64,000 nt of DNA. Origin: Oncorhynchus masou masou. Its lineage: Eukaryota > Chordata > Actinopteri > Salmoniformes > Salmonidae. The position numbers were made by a program, and so were the translations under genes. The stretch is from the NCBI RefSeq assembly GCF_036934945.1, contig NC_088232.1, positions 23,837,573 to 23,901,572 of the forward strand. Direction: 5' to 3'. Below the pieces are notes generated by a model. The model was not told the origin of the DNA, made no database searches, and saw only the letters and a program-made list of their open reading frames with translations. The stretch's first letter is position 1. Every line of letters starts with the position of its first letter. Positions 34,746 to 50,400 of the stretch are shown here, in pieces.

Positions 34746-36359
34746 ATTCTAGATAGAGGGACAGGAGATAGACAGGGGACTTGGCTATATACAGTCATAA
34801 TCTAGATATAGGGACAGGAGAGAGACAGGGGGCTTGGCTATATACAGTCACATTATAGATAGAGAGACAGGAGAGAGACAGGGGTCAAGGCTATATAAAG
34901 TCATATTATAGATAGGAGAGAGACAGGGGAGACAGGGGGCTAGGCTATGTACAGTAACATTATAGATAGGAGAGAGACAGGGGAGACAGGGGGCTAGGCT
35001 ATATACAGTCATATTATAGATAGAGAGACAGGGGGCTAGGCTATATACAGTTATATTATAGATAGAGAGACAGGAGAGAGACAGGGGGCTAGGCTATAAA
35101 CAGTCATAATATAGATAGAGAGACAGGAGAGAAACAGGGGGCTCGGCTATATACAGTCATTTTATAGATAGAGAGACAGGAGAGAGACAGGGGGCTAGGC
35201 TATTTTCAGTCATATTACAGATAGAGAGACAGGGGGAGACAGGGGGCTAGGCTCTTTTCAGTCATATTACAGATAGAGAAACAGGAGAGAGACAGGGGGC
35301 TCGGCGATATACAGTCATAATATAGATAGAGAGACAGGAGAGAGACAGGGGGCTCGGCTATATACAGTCATTTTATAGATAGAGAGACAGGGGGAGACAG
35401 GGGGCTAGGCTATATACAGTCATATTATAGACAGAGAGACAGGGGGCTAGGCTATTTTCAGTCATATTATAGATAGGGAGACAGGAGAGAGACACGGGGC
35501 TACGCTATATACAGTCACATTATAGATAGGAGAGAGACAGGGGGAGACAGGGGGCTAGGCTATATACAGGCACATTATAGATAGGAGAGAGACAGGGGGA
35601 GACAAGGGGCTAGGCTATATACAGTCATATTATAGACAGAGAGACAGGGGGAAACAGGGGGCTAGGCTATATACAGTCATATTATAGATAGAGAGACAGG
35701 GGTCTAGGCTATATACAGTCATATTATAGACAGAGAGACAGGGGGGAGACAGGGGGAGACAGCGGGGTAGGCTATATACAGTCATATTATAGATAGAGAG
35801 ACAGGGGGAGACAGGGGGCTAGGCTATATACAGTCATATTATAGACAGAGAGACAGGGGGCGAGGCTATATACAGTCACATTATAGATAGGAGAGAGACA
35901 GGGGGAGACAGGGGGCTAGGCTATATACAGTCAAATTATAGATAGAGAGAAAGGGGGAGACAGTCATATTATAGATAGGAGAGAGACAGGGGGAGACAGG
36001 GGGCTAGGCTATATACAGTCACATTATAGATAGGAGAGAGACAGGGGGAGAAAGGGGGCAAGGCTATATACAGTCATATTATAGATAGGAGAGAGACAGA
36101 GGGAGACAGGGGGCTAGGCTATATAAAGTCACATTACAGATAGGAGAGAGACAGGGGGATAGGCTATATACAGTCACATTAGAGATAGGAGAGAGACAGG
36201 GGGCTAGGCTATATACAGTCATATTATAGATTGGAGAGAGACAGGGGGAGACAGGGGGCTAGGCTATATACAGTCACATTATAGATAGGAGAGAGACAGG
36301 GGGAGACAGGGGGCTAGGCGATATACAATCATATTATTGATAGGAGAGAGACAGGGGGA

Positions 36360-39300
36360 GACAGGGGGCTAGGCTATATACAGTCATATTATAGAAAGGA
36401 GAGAGACAGGGGGCTAGGCTATAAACTGTCACATTATAGATAGGAGAGAGACAGGGGGCTAGGCTATATACAGTCATAATATAGATAGAGAGACAGGAGA
36501 GAGACAGGGGCTTGGCTATATACAGTCATAATATAGATAGAGAGACAGGAGAGAGACAGGGGCTTGGCTATATACAGTCATTTTATAGATAGAGAGACAG
36601 GAGAGATAGGGGACTCGGCTATTTTCAGTCACATTACAGATAGAGAGACAGGGGGAGACTGGGGGCTAGGCTCTTTTCAGTCATATTACAGATAGAGAGA
36701 CAGGAGAGAGACAGGGGGCTCGGCTATATACAGTCATTTTATAGGTCGAGAGACAGGGGGCTAGGCTATTTTCAGTCATATTACAGATAGAGAGACAGGG
36801 GGAGACAGGGGGCTAGGCTATATACATTCATATTATAGATAGAGAGACAGGGGGAGACAGGGGGCTAGGCTATATACAGTCATATTATAGACAGAGAGGC
36901 AGGGGGCTAGGCTATTTTCAGTCATATTATAGATAGGGAGACAGGAGAGAGACAGGGGACTAGGCTATATACAGTCACATTATAGATAGGAGAGAGACAG
37001 GGGGAGACAAGGGGCTAGGCTATATACAGTCATATTATAGATAGGAGAGAGACAGGGGCTAGGCTATATACAGTCACATTATAGATAGGAGAGAGACAGG
37101 GGGAGACAGGGGGCTCGGCTATATACAGTCATAGTATAGATAGGAGAGAGACAGGGGGCTAGGCTATATACAGTCACATTATAGATAGGAGAGAGACAGG
37201 GGGAGACAGGGGGCTCGGCTATATACAGTCACATTATAGATAGGAGAGAGACAGGGGGAGACAGGGGGCCAGGCTATATACAGTCATATTATAGATAGAG
37301 AGACAGGGGCTAGGCTATATACAGTTATATTATAGATAGAGAGACAGGGGGCTAGGCTATATATAGTCATATTATAGATAGAGAGACAGGGGCTAGGCTA
37401 TATACAGTTATATTATAGATAGAGAGACAGGAGAGAGACAGGGGGCTAGGCTATAAACAGTCATAATATAGATAGAGAGACAGGGGGAGACAGGAGAGAG
37501 ACAGGGGGCTCGGCTATATACAGTCACATTAGAGATAGGAGAGAGACAGGGGGCTAGGCTATATACAGTCACATTATAGATAGGAGAGAGACAGGGGGAG
37601 ACAGGGGGCTTGGCCATATACAGTCACATTATATATAGGAGTTAGACAGGGGTAGACAGGGGCTAGGCTATATACAGTCATATTATAGATAGAGAGACAG
37701 GGGGCGAGGCTATATACAGTCATATTATAGATAGAGAGACAGGGGGCTAGGCTATATACTGTCATATTATAGATAGAGAGACAGGGGGCAAGGCTATTTA
37801 GAGTCATATTCTAGATAGAGGGACAGGAGATAGACAGGGGGCTTGGCTATATACAGTCATAATCTAGATATAGGGACAGGAGAGAGACAGGGGGCTTGGC
37901 TATATACAGTCACATTATAGATAGAGAGACAGGAGAGAGACAGGGGGCAAGGCTATATACAGTCATATTATAGATAGGAGAGAGACAGGGGAGACAGGGG
38001 GCTAGGCTATGTACAGTAACATTATAGATAGGAGAGAGACAGGGGAGACAGGGGGCTAGGCTATATATAGTCATATTATAGATAGAGAGACAGGGGCTAG
38101 GCTATATACAGTTATATTATAGATAGAGAGACAGGAGAGAGACAGGGGGCTCGGCTATAAACAGTCATAATATAGATAGAGAGACAGGAGAGAAACGGGG
38201 GGCTCGGCTATATACAGTCATTTTACAGATAGAGAGACAGGGGGAGACAGGGGGCTAGGCTCTTTTCAGTCATATTACAGATAGAGAGACAGGAGAGAGA
38301 CAGGGGGCTCGGCTATATACAGTCATTTTATAGATAGAGAGACAGGAGAGAGACAGGGGCTAGGCTATATTCAGTCATTTTATAGATAGGAGAGAGACAG
38401 GGGGAGACAGGGGGCTCGGCTATATACAGTCATTTTATAGATAGAGAGACAGGAGAGAGACAGGGGCTAGGCTATATTCAGTCATTTTATAGATAGGAGA
38501 GAGACAGGGGGAGACAGGGGGCTAGGCTATATACAGTCACATTATAGATAGGAGAGAGACAGGGGGAGACAGGGGGCTAGGCTATATACAATCATATTAT
38601 TGATAGGAGAGAGACAGGGGGAGACAGGGGGCTAGGCTATATACAGTCATATTATAGAAAGGAGAGAGACAGGGGGCTAGGCTATAAACTGTCACATTAT
38701 AGATAGGAGAGAGACAGGGGGAGACAGGGGGCTCGGCTATATACAGTCATAATATAGATAGAGAGACAGGAGAGAGACAGGGGGCTAGGCTATATACAGT
38801 CATATTACAGATAGAGAGACAGGGGGAGACAGGGGGCTAGGCTCTTTTCAGTCATATTACAGATAGAGAGACAGGGGGCTCGGCTATATACAGTCATTTT
38901 ATAGATAGAGAGACAGGAGAGAGACAGGGGGCTAGGCTATTTTCAGTCATATTACAGATAGAGAGACAGGAGAGAGACAGGGGGCTTGGCTATATACAGT
39001 CATATTATAGACAGAGAGACAGGGGGGAGACAGGGGGAGACAGCGGGGTAGGCTATATACAGTCATATTATAGACAGAGAGACAGGGGGGAGACAGGGGG
39101 AGACAGCGGGCTAGGCTATATACAGTCACATTATAGATAGGAGAGAGACAGGGGGAGACAGGCGGCTAGGCTATATACAGTCATAGTATAGATAGGAGAG
39201 AGACAGGGGGCTCGGCTATATACAGTCACATTATAGATAGGCTATATACAGTCACATTATAGATAGGAGAGAGACAGGGGGAGACAGGGGGCTCGGCTAT

Positions 39301-42300
39301 ATACAGTCACATTATAGATAGGAGAGAGACAGGGGGAGACAGGGGGCTAGGCTATATACAGTCACATTATAGATAGGAGAGAGACAGGGGGAGACAGGGG
39401 CTCGGCTATATACAGTCACATTATAGATAGGAGAGAGACAGGGGGAGACAGGGGGCTCGGCTATATACAGTCACATTATAGATAGGAGAGAGACAGGGGG
39501 AGACAGGGGGCTCGGCTATATACAGTCACATTATAGATAGGAGAGAGACAGGGGGCTAGGCTATATACAGTCATAGTATAGATAGGAGAGAGACAGGGGG
39601 CTCGGCTATATACAGTCACATTATAGATAGGCTATATACAGTCACATTATAGATAGGAGAGAGACAGGGGGAGACAGGGGGCTAGGCTATATACAGTCAT
39701 ATTATAGAAAGGAGAGAGACAGGGGGCTAGGCTATAAACTGTCACATTATAGATAGGAGAGAGACAGGGGGCTAGGCTATATACAGTCATAATATAGATA
39801 GAGAGACAGGAGAGAGACAGGGGCTTGGCTATATACAGTCATAATATAGATAGAGAGACAGGAGAGAGACAGGGGCTTGGCTATATACAGTCATTTTATA
39901 GATAGAGAGACAGGAGAGATAGGGGACTCGGCTATTTTCAGTCATATTACAGATAGAGAGACAGGGGGAGACAGGGGGCTAGGCTCTTTTCAGTCATATT
40001 ACAGATAGAGAGACAGGAGAGAGACAGGGGGCTCGGCTATATACAGTCATTTTATAGGTCGAGAGACAGGGGGCTAGGCTATTTTCAGTCATATTACAGA
40101 TAGAGAGACAGGGGGAGACAGGGGGCTAGGCTATATACATTCATATTATAGATAGAGAGACAGGGGGAGACAGGGGGCTAGGCTATATACAGTCATATTA
40201 TAGACAGAGAGGCAGGGGGCTAGGCTATTTTCAGTCATATTATAGATAGGGAGACAGGAGAGAGACAGGGGACTAGGCTATATACAGTCACATTATAGAT
40301 AGGAGAGAGACAGGGGGAGACAGGGGGCTAGGCTATATACAGTCATATTATACATAGGAGAGAGACAGGGGCTAGGCTATATACAGTCACATTATAGATA
40401 GGAGAGAGACAGGGGGAGACAGGGGGCTCGGCTATATACAGTCATAGTATAGATAGGAGAGAGACAGGGGGCTAGGCTATATACAGTCACATTATAGATA
40501 GGAGAGAGACAGGGGGAGACAGGGGGCTCGGCTATATACAGTCACATTATAGATAGGAGAGAGACAGGGGGAGACAGGGGGCCAGGCTATATACAGTCAT
40601 ATTATAGATAGAGAGACAGGGGCTAGGCTATATACAGTTATATTATAGATAGAGAGACAGGGGGCTAGGCTATATATAGTCATATTATAGATAGAGAGAC
40701 AGGGGCTAGGCTATATACAGTTATATTATAGATAGAGAGACAGGAGAGAGACAGGGGGCTAGGCTATAAACAGTCATAATATAGATAGAGAGACAGGGGG
40801 AGACAGGAGAGAGACAGGGGGCTCGGCTATATACAGTCACATTAGAGATAGGAGAGAGACAGGGGGCTAGGCTATATACAGTCACATTATAGATAGGAGA
40901 GAGACAGGGGGAGACAGGGGGCTTGGCCATATACAGTCATATTATAGATAGAGAGACAGGGGGCGAGGCTATATACAGTCATATTATAGATAGAGAGACA
41001 GGGGGCTAGGCTATATACTGTCATATTATAGATAGAGAGACAGGGGGCAAGGCTATTTAGAGTCATATTCTAGATAGAGGGACAGGAGATAGACAGGGGG
41101 CTTGGCTATATACAGTCATAATCTAGATATAGGGACAGGAGAGAGACAGGGGGCTTGGCTATATACAGTCACATTATAGATAGAGAGACAGGAGAGAGAC
41201 AGGGGCAAGGCTATATACAGTCATATTATAGATAGGAGAGAGACAGGGGAGACAGGGGGCTAGGCTATATACAATCATATTATTGATAGGAGAGAGACAG
41301 GGGGAGACAGGGGGCTAGGCTATATACAGTCATATTATAGAAAGGAGAGAGACAGGGGGCTAGGCTATAAACTGTCACATTATAGATAGGAGAGAGACAG
41401 GGGAGACAGGGGGCTAGGCTATATATAGTCATATTATAGATAGAGAGACAGGGGCTAGGCTATATACAGTTATATTATAGATAGAGAGAGAGGAGAGAGA
41501 CAGGGGGCTCGGCTATAAACAGTCATAATATAGATAGAGAGACAGGAGAGAAACGGGGGGCTCGGCTATATACAGTCATTTTACAGATAGAGAGACAGGA
41601 GAGAGACAGGGGGCTAGGCTCTTTTCAGTCATATTACAGATAGAGAGACAGGAGAGAGACAGGGGGCTCGGCTATATACAGTCATTTTATAGATAGAGAG
41701 ACAGGAGAGAGACAGGGGCTAGGCTATATTCAGTCATTTTATAGATAGGAGAGAGACAGGGGGCTAGGCTATATACAGTCATTTTACAGATAGAGAGACA
41801 GGGGGAGACAGGGGGCTAGGCTCTTTTCAGTCATATTACAGATAGAGAGACAGGAGAGAGACAGGGGGCTCGGCTATATACAGTCATTTTATAGATAGAG
41901 AGACAGGAGAGAGACAGGGGCTAGGCTATATTCAGTCATTTTATAGATAGGAGAGAGACAGGGGGAGACAGGGGGCTAGGCTATATACAGTCACATTATA
42001 GATAGGAGAGAGACAGGGGGAGACAGGGGGCTAGGCTATATACAGTCATATTATAGAAAGGAGAGAGACAGGGGGCTAGGCTATAAACTGTCACATTATA
42101 GATAGGAGAGAGACAGGGGGAGACAGGGGGCTCGGCTATATACAGTCATAATATAGATAGAGAGACAGGAGAGAGACAGGGGGCTAGGCTATATACAGTC
42201 ATATTACAGATAGAGAGACAGGGGGAGACAGGGGGCTAGGCTCTTTTCAGTCATATTACAGATAGAGAGACAGGAGAGAGACAGGGGGCTCGGCTATATA

Positions 42301-43000
42301 CAGTCATTTTATAGATAGAGAGACAGGAGAGAGACAGGGGGCTAGGCTATTTTCAGTCATATTACAGATAGAGAGACAGGAGAGAGACAGGGGGCTTGGC
42401 TATATACAGTCATATTATAGACAGAGAGACAGGGGTCTAGGCTATATACAGTCATATTATAGACAGAGAGACAGGGGGGAGACAGGGGGAGACAGCGGGG
42501 TAGGCTATATACAGTCATATTATAGACAGAGAGACAGGGGGGAGACAGGGGGAGACAGCGGGCTAGGCTATATACAGTCACATTATAGATAGGAGAGAGA
42601 CAGGGGGAGACAGGGGGCTAGGCTATATACAGTCATAGTATAGATAGGTGAGAGACAGGGGGCTCTGCTATATACAGTCACATTATAGATAGGCTATATA
42701 CAGTCACATTATAGATAGGAGAGAGACAGGGGGAGACAGGGGGCTCGGCTATATACAGTCATTTTATAGATAGAGAGACAGAAGAGAGACAGGGGGCTAG
42801 GCTATTTTCAGTCATATTACAGATAGAGAGACAGGAGAGAGACAGGGGGCTTGGCTATATACAGTCATATTATAGACAGAGAGACAGGGGTCTAGGCTAT
42901 ATACAGTCATATTATAGACAGAGAGACAGGGGGGAGACAGGGGGAGACAGCGGGGTAGGCTATATACAGTCATATTATAGACAGAGAGACAGGGGGGAGA
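36360..43000. repeat. 3.3-kb scale higher-order duplication
   Basis: A characteristic order of monomers at 36360-38000 returns at 39673-41250 with an offset of 3313 bp: GAGAGATAGGGGACTCGG is at 36601 and 39914. After about 40930 the second copy lacks ~54 bp and the offset becomes ~3259. The pattern breaks near 41250 and resumes near 41400. Boundaries are approximate. Confidence 0.75.
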
Positions 43001-43244
43001 CAGGGGGAGACAGCGGGCTAGGCTATATACAGTCACATTATAGATAGGAGAGAGACAGGGGGAGACAGGGGGCTAGGCTATATACAGTCATAGTATAGAT
43101 AGGAGAGAGACAGGGGGCTCGGCTATATACAGTCACATTATAGATAGGCTATATACAGTCACATTATAGATAGGAGAGAGACAGGGGGAGACAGGGGGCT
43201 CGGCTATATACAGTCACATTATAGATAGGAGAGAGACAGGGGGA
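42335..43244. repeat. 455-bp tandem duplication
   Basis: Two adjacent copies give identical 74-codon minus frames at 42357-42581 and 42812-43036. Each contains GGAGACAGGGGGAGACAGCG twice. Confidence 0.85.
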
Positions 43245-44469
43245 GACAGGGGGCTAGGCTATATACAGTCACATTATAGATAGGAGAGAGACAGGGGGAG
43301 ACAGGGGGCTCGGCTATATACAGTCACATTATAGATAGGAGAGAGACAGGGGGAGACAGGGGGCTCGGCTATATACAGTCACATTATAGATAGGAGAGAG
43401 ACAGGGGGAGACAGGGGGCTCGGCTATATACAGTCACATTATAGATAGGAGAGAGACAGGGGGCTCGGCTATATACAGTCATAGTATAGATAGGAGAGAG
43501 AAAGGGGGCTCGGCTATATACAGTCACATTATAGATAGGCTATATACAGTCACATTATAGATAGGAGAGAGACAGGGGGAGACAGGGGGCTCGGCTATAT
43601 ACAGTCATATTATAGATAGGAGAGAGACAGGGGGAGACAGGGGGAGACAGCGGGGTAGGCTATATACAGTCATATTATAGACAGAGAGACAGGGGGGAGA
43701 CAGGGGGAGACAGCGGGCTAGGCTATATACAGTCACATTATAGATAGGAGAGAGACAGGGGGAGACAGGGGGCTAGGCTATATACAGTCACATTATAGAT
43801 AGGAGAGAGACAGGGGGAGACAGGGGGCTCGGCTATATACAGTCACATTATAGATAGGAGAGAGACAGGGGGAGACAGGGGGCTAGGCTATATACAGTCA
43901 CATTAGAGATAGGAGAGAGACAGGGGGCTCGGCTATATACAGTCACATTATAGATAGGAGAGAGACAGGGGGAGACAGGGGGCTAGGCTATATACAGTCA
44001 TATTATAGATAGGAGAGAGACAGGGGCTAGGCTATATACAGTCACATTATAGATAGGAGAGAGACAGGGGGAGACAGGGGGCTCGGCTATATACAGTCAT
44101 AGTATAGATAGGAGAGAGACAGGGGGCTAGGCTATATACAGTCACATTATAGATAGGAGAGAGACAGGGGGAGACAGGGGGCTCGGCTATATACAGTCAC
44201 ATTATAGATAGGAGAGAGACAGGGGGAGACAGGGGGCCAGGCTATATACAGTCATATTATAGATAGAGAGACAGGGGCTAGGCTATATACAGTTATATTA
44301 TAGATAGAGAGACAGGGGGCTAGGCTATATATAGTCATATTATAGATAGAGAGACAGGGGCTAGGCTATATACAGTTATATTATAGATAGAGAGACAGGA
44401 GAGAGACAGGGGGCTAGGCTATAAACAGTCATAATATAGATAGAGAGACAGGGGGAGACAGGAGAGAGA

Positions 44470-47400
44470 CAGGGGGCTCGGCTATATACAGTCACATTAG
44501 AGATAGGAGAGAGACAGGGGGCTAGGCTATATACAGTCACATTATAGATAGGAGAGAGACAGGGGGAGACAGGGGGCTTGGCCATATACAGTCACATTAT
44601 ATATAGGAGTTAGACAGGGGTAGACAGGGGCTAGGCTATATACAGTCATATTATAGATAGAGAGACGGGGGCGAGGCTATATACAGTCATATTATAGATA
44701 GAGAGACAGGGGGCTAGGCTATATACTGTCATATTATAGATAGAGAGACAGGGGGCAAGGCTATTTAGAGTCATATTCTAGATAGAGGGACAGGAGATAG
44801 ACAGGGGGCTTGGCTATATACAGTCATAATCTAGATATAGGGACAGGAGAGAGACAGGGGGCTTGGCTATATACAGTCACATTATAGATAGAGAGACAGG
44901 AGAGAGACAGGGGGCAAGGCTATATACAGTCATATTATAGATAGGAGAGAGACAGGGGAGACAGGGGGCTAGGCTATGTACAGTAACATTATAGATAGGA
45001 GAGAGACAGGGGAGACAGGGGGCTAGGCTATATATAGTCATATTATAGATAGAGAGACAGGGGCTAGGCTATATACAGTTATATTATAGATAGAGAGACA
45101 GGAGAGAGACAGGGGGCTCGGCTATAAACAGTCATAATATAGATAGAGAGACAGGAGAGAAACGGGGGGCTCGGCTATATACAGTCATTTTACAGATAGA
45201 GAGACAGGGGGAGACAGGGGGCTAGGCTCTTTTCAGTCATATTACAGATAGAGAGACAGGAGAGAGACAGGGGGCTCGGCTATATACAGTCATTTTATAG
45301 ATAGAGAGACAGGAGAGAGACAGGGGCTAGGCTATATTCAGTCATTTTATAGATAGGAGAGAGACAGGGGGAGACAGGGGGCTAGGCTATATACAGTCAC
45401 ATTATAGATAGGAGAGAGACAGGGGGAGACAGGGGGCTAGGCTATATACAATCATATTATTGATAGGAGAGAGACAGGGGGAGACAGGGGGCTAGGCTAT
45501 ATACAGTCACATTATAGATAGGAGAGAGACAGGGGGAGACAGGGGGCTCGGCTATATACAGTCATAATATAGATAGAGAGACAGGAGAGAGACAGGGGGC
45601 TAGGCTCTTTTCAGTCATATTACAGATAGAGAGACAGGAGAGACAGGGGGCTCGGCTATATACAGTCATATTACATTATAGATAGGAGAGAGACAGGGGG
45701 AGACAGGGGGCTTGGCTATATACAGTCATAGTATAGATAGGTGAGAGACAGGGGCTCTGCTATATACAGTCACATTATAGATAGGCTATATACAGTCACA
45801 TTATAGATAGGAGAGAGACAGGGGGAGACAGGGGGCTCGGCTATATACAGTCATTTTATAGATAGAGAGACAGAAGAGAGACAGGGGGCTAGGCTATTTT
45901 CAGTCATATTACAGATAGAGAGACAGGAGAGAGACAGGGGGCTTGGCTATATACAGTCATATTATAGACAGAGAGACAGGGGTCTAGGCTATATACAGTC
46001 ATATTATAGACAGAGAGACAGGGGGAGACAGGGGGAGACAGCGGGGTAGGCTATATACAGTCATATTATAGACAGAGAGACAGGGGGAGACAGGGGGAGA
46101 CAGCGGGCTAGGCTATATACAGTCACATTATAGATAGGAGAGAGACAGGGGGAGACAGGGGGCTAGGCTATATACAGTCATAGTATAGATAGGAGAGAGA
46201 CAGGGGCTCGGCTATATACAGTCACATTATAGATAGGCTATATACAGTCACATTATAGATAGGAGAGAGACAGGGGGAGACAGGGGGCTCGGCTATATAC
46301 AGTCACATTATAGATAGGAGAGAGACAGGGGGAGACAGGGGGCTAGGCTATATACAGTCACATTATAGATAGGAGAGAGACAGGGGGAGACAGGGGGCTC
46401 GGCTATATACAGTCACATTATAGATAGGAGAGAGACAGGGGGAGACAGGGGGCTTGGCTATATACAGTCACATTATAGATAGGAGAGAGACAGGGGGAGA
46501 CAGGGGGCTCGGCTATATACAGTCACATTATAGATAGGAGAGAGACAGGGGGCTAGGCTATATACAGTCATAGTATAGATAGGAGAGAGACAGGGGGCTC
46601 GGCTATATACAGTCACATTATAGATAGGCTATATACAGTCACATTATAGATAGGAGAGAGACAGGGGGAGACAGGGGGCTCGGCTATATACAGTCATAGT
46701 ATAGATAGGAGAGAGACAGGGGGAGACAGGGGGAGACAGCGGGGTAGGCTATATACAGTCATATTATAGACAGAGAGACAGGGGGAGACAGGGGGAGACA
46801 GCGGGCTAGGCTATATACAGTCACATTATAGATAGGAGAGAGACAGGGGGAGACAGGGGGCTAGGCTATATACAGTCACATTATAGATAGGAGAGAGACA
46901 GGGGGAGACAGGGGGCTCGGCTATATACAGTCACATTATAGATAGGAGAGAGACAGGGGGAGACAGGGGGCTAGGCTATATACAGTCACATTAGAGATAG
47001 GAGAGAGCCAGGGGGCTCGGCTATATACAGTCACATTATAGATAGGAGAGAGACAGGGGGAGACAGGGGGCTAGACTATATACAGTCACATTATAGATAG
47101 GAGAGAGACAGGGGGAGACAGGGGGCTTGGTCATATACAGTCACATTATATATAGGAGTTAGACAGGGGTAGACAGGGGCTAGGCTATATACAGTCATAT
47201 TATAGATAGAGAGACAGGGGGCGAGGCTATATACAGTCATATTATAGATAGAGAGACAGGGGGTTAGGCTATATACTGTCATATTATAGATAGAGAGACA
47301 GGGGGCAAGGCTATTTAGAGTCATATTCTAGATAGAGGGACAGGAAATAGACAGGGGGCTTGGCTATATACAGTCATAATCTAGATATAGGGACAGGAGA

Positions 47401-50400
47401 GAGACAGGGGGCTTGGCTACATACAGTCACATTATAGATAGAGAGACAGGAGAGAGACAGGGGGCAAGGCTAAATACAGTCATATTATAGATAGGAGAGA
47501 GACAGGGGGAGACAGGGGGCTAGGCAATGTACAGTAACATTATAGATAGGAGAGAGACAGGGGAGACAGGGGGCCAGGCTATATACAGTCATATTATAGA
47601 TAGAGAGACAGGGGCTAGGCTATATACAGTTATATTATAGATAGAGAGACAGGAGAGAGACAGGGGGCTAGGCTATAAACAGTCATAATATAGATAGAGA
47701 GACAGGGGGAGACAGGAGAGAAACAGGGGGCTCGGCTATATACAGTCATAATATAGATAGAGAGACAGGAGAGAGACAGGGGGCTCGGCTATATACAGTC
47801 ATTTTATAGATAGAGAGACAGGAGAGAGACAGGGGGCTAGGCTATTTTCAGTCATATTACAGATAGAGAGACAGGGGGAGACAGGGGGCTAGGCTCTTTT
47901 CAGTCATATTACAGATAGAGAGAAAGGAGAGAGACAGGGGGCTCGGCTATATACAGTCATTTTATAGATAGAGAGACAGGAGAGAGACAGGGGCTAGGCT
48001 ATATACAGTCATTTTATAGATAGAGAGACAGGGGGAGACAGGGGGCTAGGCTATATACAGTCATTTTATAGATAGAGAGACAGAAGAGAGACAGGGGGCT
48101 AGGCTATTTTCAGTCATATTACAGATAGAGAGACAGAGACAGGAGAGAGACAGGGGGCTTGGCTATATACAGTCATATTATAGACAGAGAGACAGGGTTC
48201 TAGGCTATATACAGTCATATTATAGATAGGAGAGAGACAGGGGGAGACAGGGGGCTAGGCTATATACAGTCACATTATAGATAGGAGAGAGACAGGGGGA
48301 GACAGGGGGCTTGGCTATATACAGTCACATTATAGATAGGAGAGAGACAGGGGGAGACAGGGGGCTCGGCTATATACAGTCACATTATAGATAGGAGAGA
48401 GACAGGGGGAGACAGGGGGCTCGGCTATATACAGTCACATTATAGATAGGAGAGAGACAGGGGGAGACAGGGGGCTAGGCTATATACAGTCACATTATAG
48501 ATAGGAGGGAGACAGGGGGCTCGGCTATATACAGTCATATTATAGATAGGCTATATACAGTCACATTATAGATAGGAGAGAGACAGGGGGAGACAGGGGG
48601 CTCGGCTATATACAGTCACATTATAGATAGGAGAGAGACAGGGGGCTAGGCTATATACAGTCACATTATAGATAGGAGAGAGACAGGGGGAGACAGGGGG
48701 CTTGGCCATATACAGTCACATTATATATAGGAGTTAGACAGGGGTAGACAGGGGCTAGGCTATATACAGTCATATTATAGATAGAGAGACGGGGGCGAGG
48801 CTATATACAGTCATATTATAGATAGAGAGACAGGGGGCTAGGCTATATACTGTCATATTATAGATAGAGAGACAGGGGGCAAGGCTATTTAGAGTCATAT
48901 TCTAGATAGAGGGACAGGAGATAGACAGGGGGCTTGGCTATATACAGTCATAATCTAGATATAGGGACAGGAGAGAGACAGGGGGCTTGGCTATATACAG
49001 TCACATTATAGATAGAGAGACAGGAGAGAGACAGGGGGCAAGGCTATATACAGTCATATTATAGATAGGAGAGAGACAGGGGAGACAGGGGGCTAGGCTA
49101 TGTACAGTAACATTATAGATAGGAGAGAGACAGGGGAGACAGGGGGCTAGGCTATATATAGTCATATTATAGATAGAGAGACAGGGGCTAGGCTATATAC
49201 AGTTATATTATAGATAGAGAGACAGGAGAGAGACAGGGGGCTCGGCTATAAACAGTCATAATATAGATAGAGAGACAGGAGAGAAACGGGGGGCTCGGCT
49301 ATATACAGTCATTTTACAGATAGAGAGACAGGGGGAGACAGGGGGCTAGGCTCTTTTCAGTCATATTACAGATAGAGAGACAGGAGAGAGACAGGGGGCT
49401 CGGCTATATACAGTCATTTTATAGATAGAGAGACAGGAGAGAGACAGGGGCTAGGCTATATTCAGTCATTTTATAGATAGGAGAGAGACAGGGGGAGACA
49501 GGGGGCTAGGCTATATACAGTCACATTATAGATAGGAGAGAGACAGGGGGAGACAGGGGGCTAGGCTATATACAATCATATTATTGATAGGAGAGAGACA
49601 GGGGGAGACAGGGGGCTAGGCTATATACAGTCACATTATAGATAGGAGAGAGACAGGGGGAGACAGGGGGCTCGGCTATATACAGTCATAATATAGATAG
49701 AGAGACAGGAGAGAGACAGGGGGCTAGGCTCTTTTCAGTCATATTACAGATAGAGAGACAGGAGAGACAGGGGGCTCGGCTATATACAGTCATATTACAT
49801 TATAGATAGGAGAGAGACAGGGGGAGACAGGGGGCTTGGCTATATACAGTCATAGTATAGATAGGTGAGAGACAGGGGGCTCTGCTATATACAGTCACAT
49901 TATAGATAGGCTATATACAGTCACATTATAGATAGGAGAGAGACAGGGGGAGACAGGGGGCTCGGCTATATACAGTCATTTTATAGATAGAGAGACAGAA
50001 GAGAGACAGGGGGCTAGGCTATTTTCAGTCATATTACAGATAGAGAGACAGGAGAGAGACAGGGGCTTGGCTATATACAGTCATATTATAGACAGAGAGA
50101 CAGGGGTCTAGGCTATATACAGTCATATTATAGACAGAGAGACAGGGGGAGACAGGGGGAGACAGCGGGGTAGGCTATATACAGTCATATTATAGACAGA
50201 GAGACAGGGGGGAGACAGGGGGAGACAGCGGGCTAGGCTATATACAGTCACATTATAGATAGGAGAGAGACAGGGGGAGACAGGGGGCTAGGCTATATAC
50301 AGTCATAGTATAGATAGGAGAGAGACAGGGGGCTCGGCTATATACAGTCACATTATAGATAGGCTATATACAGTCACATTATAGATAGGAGAGAGACAGG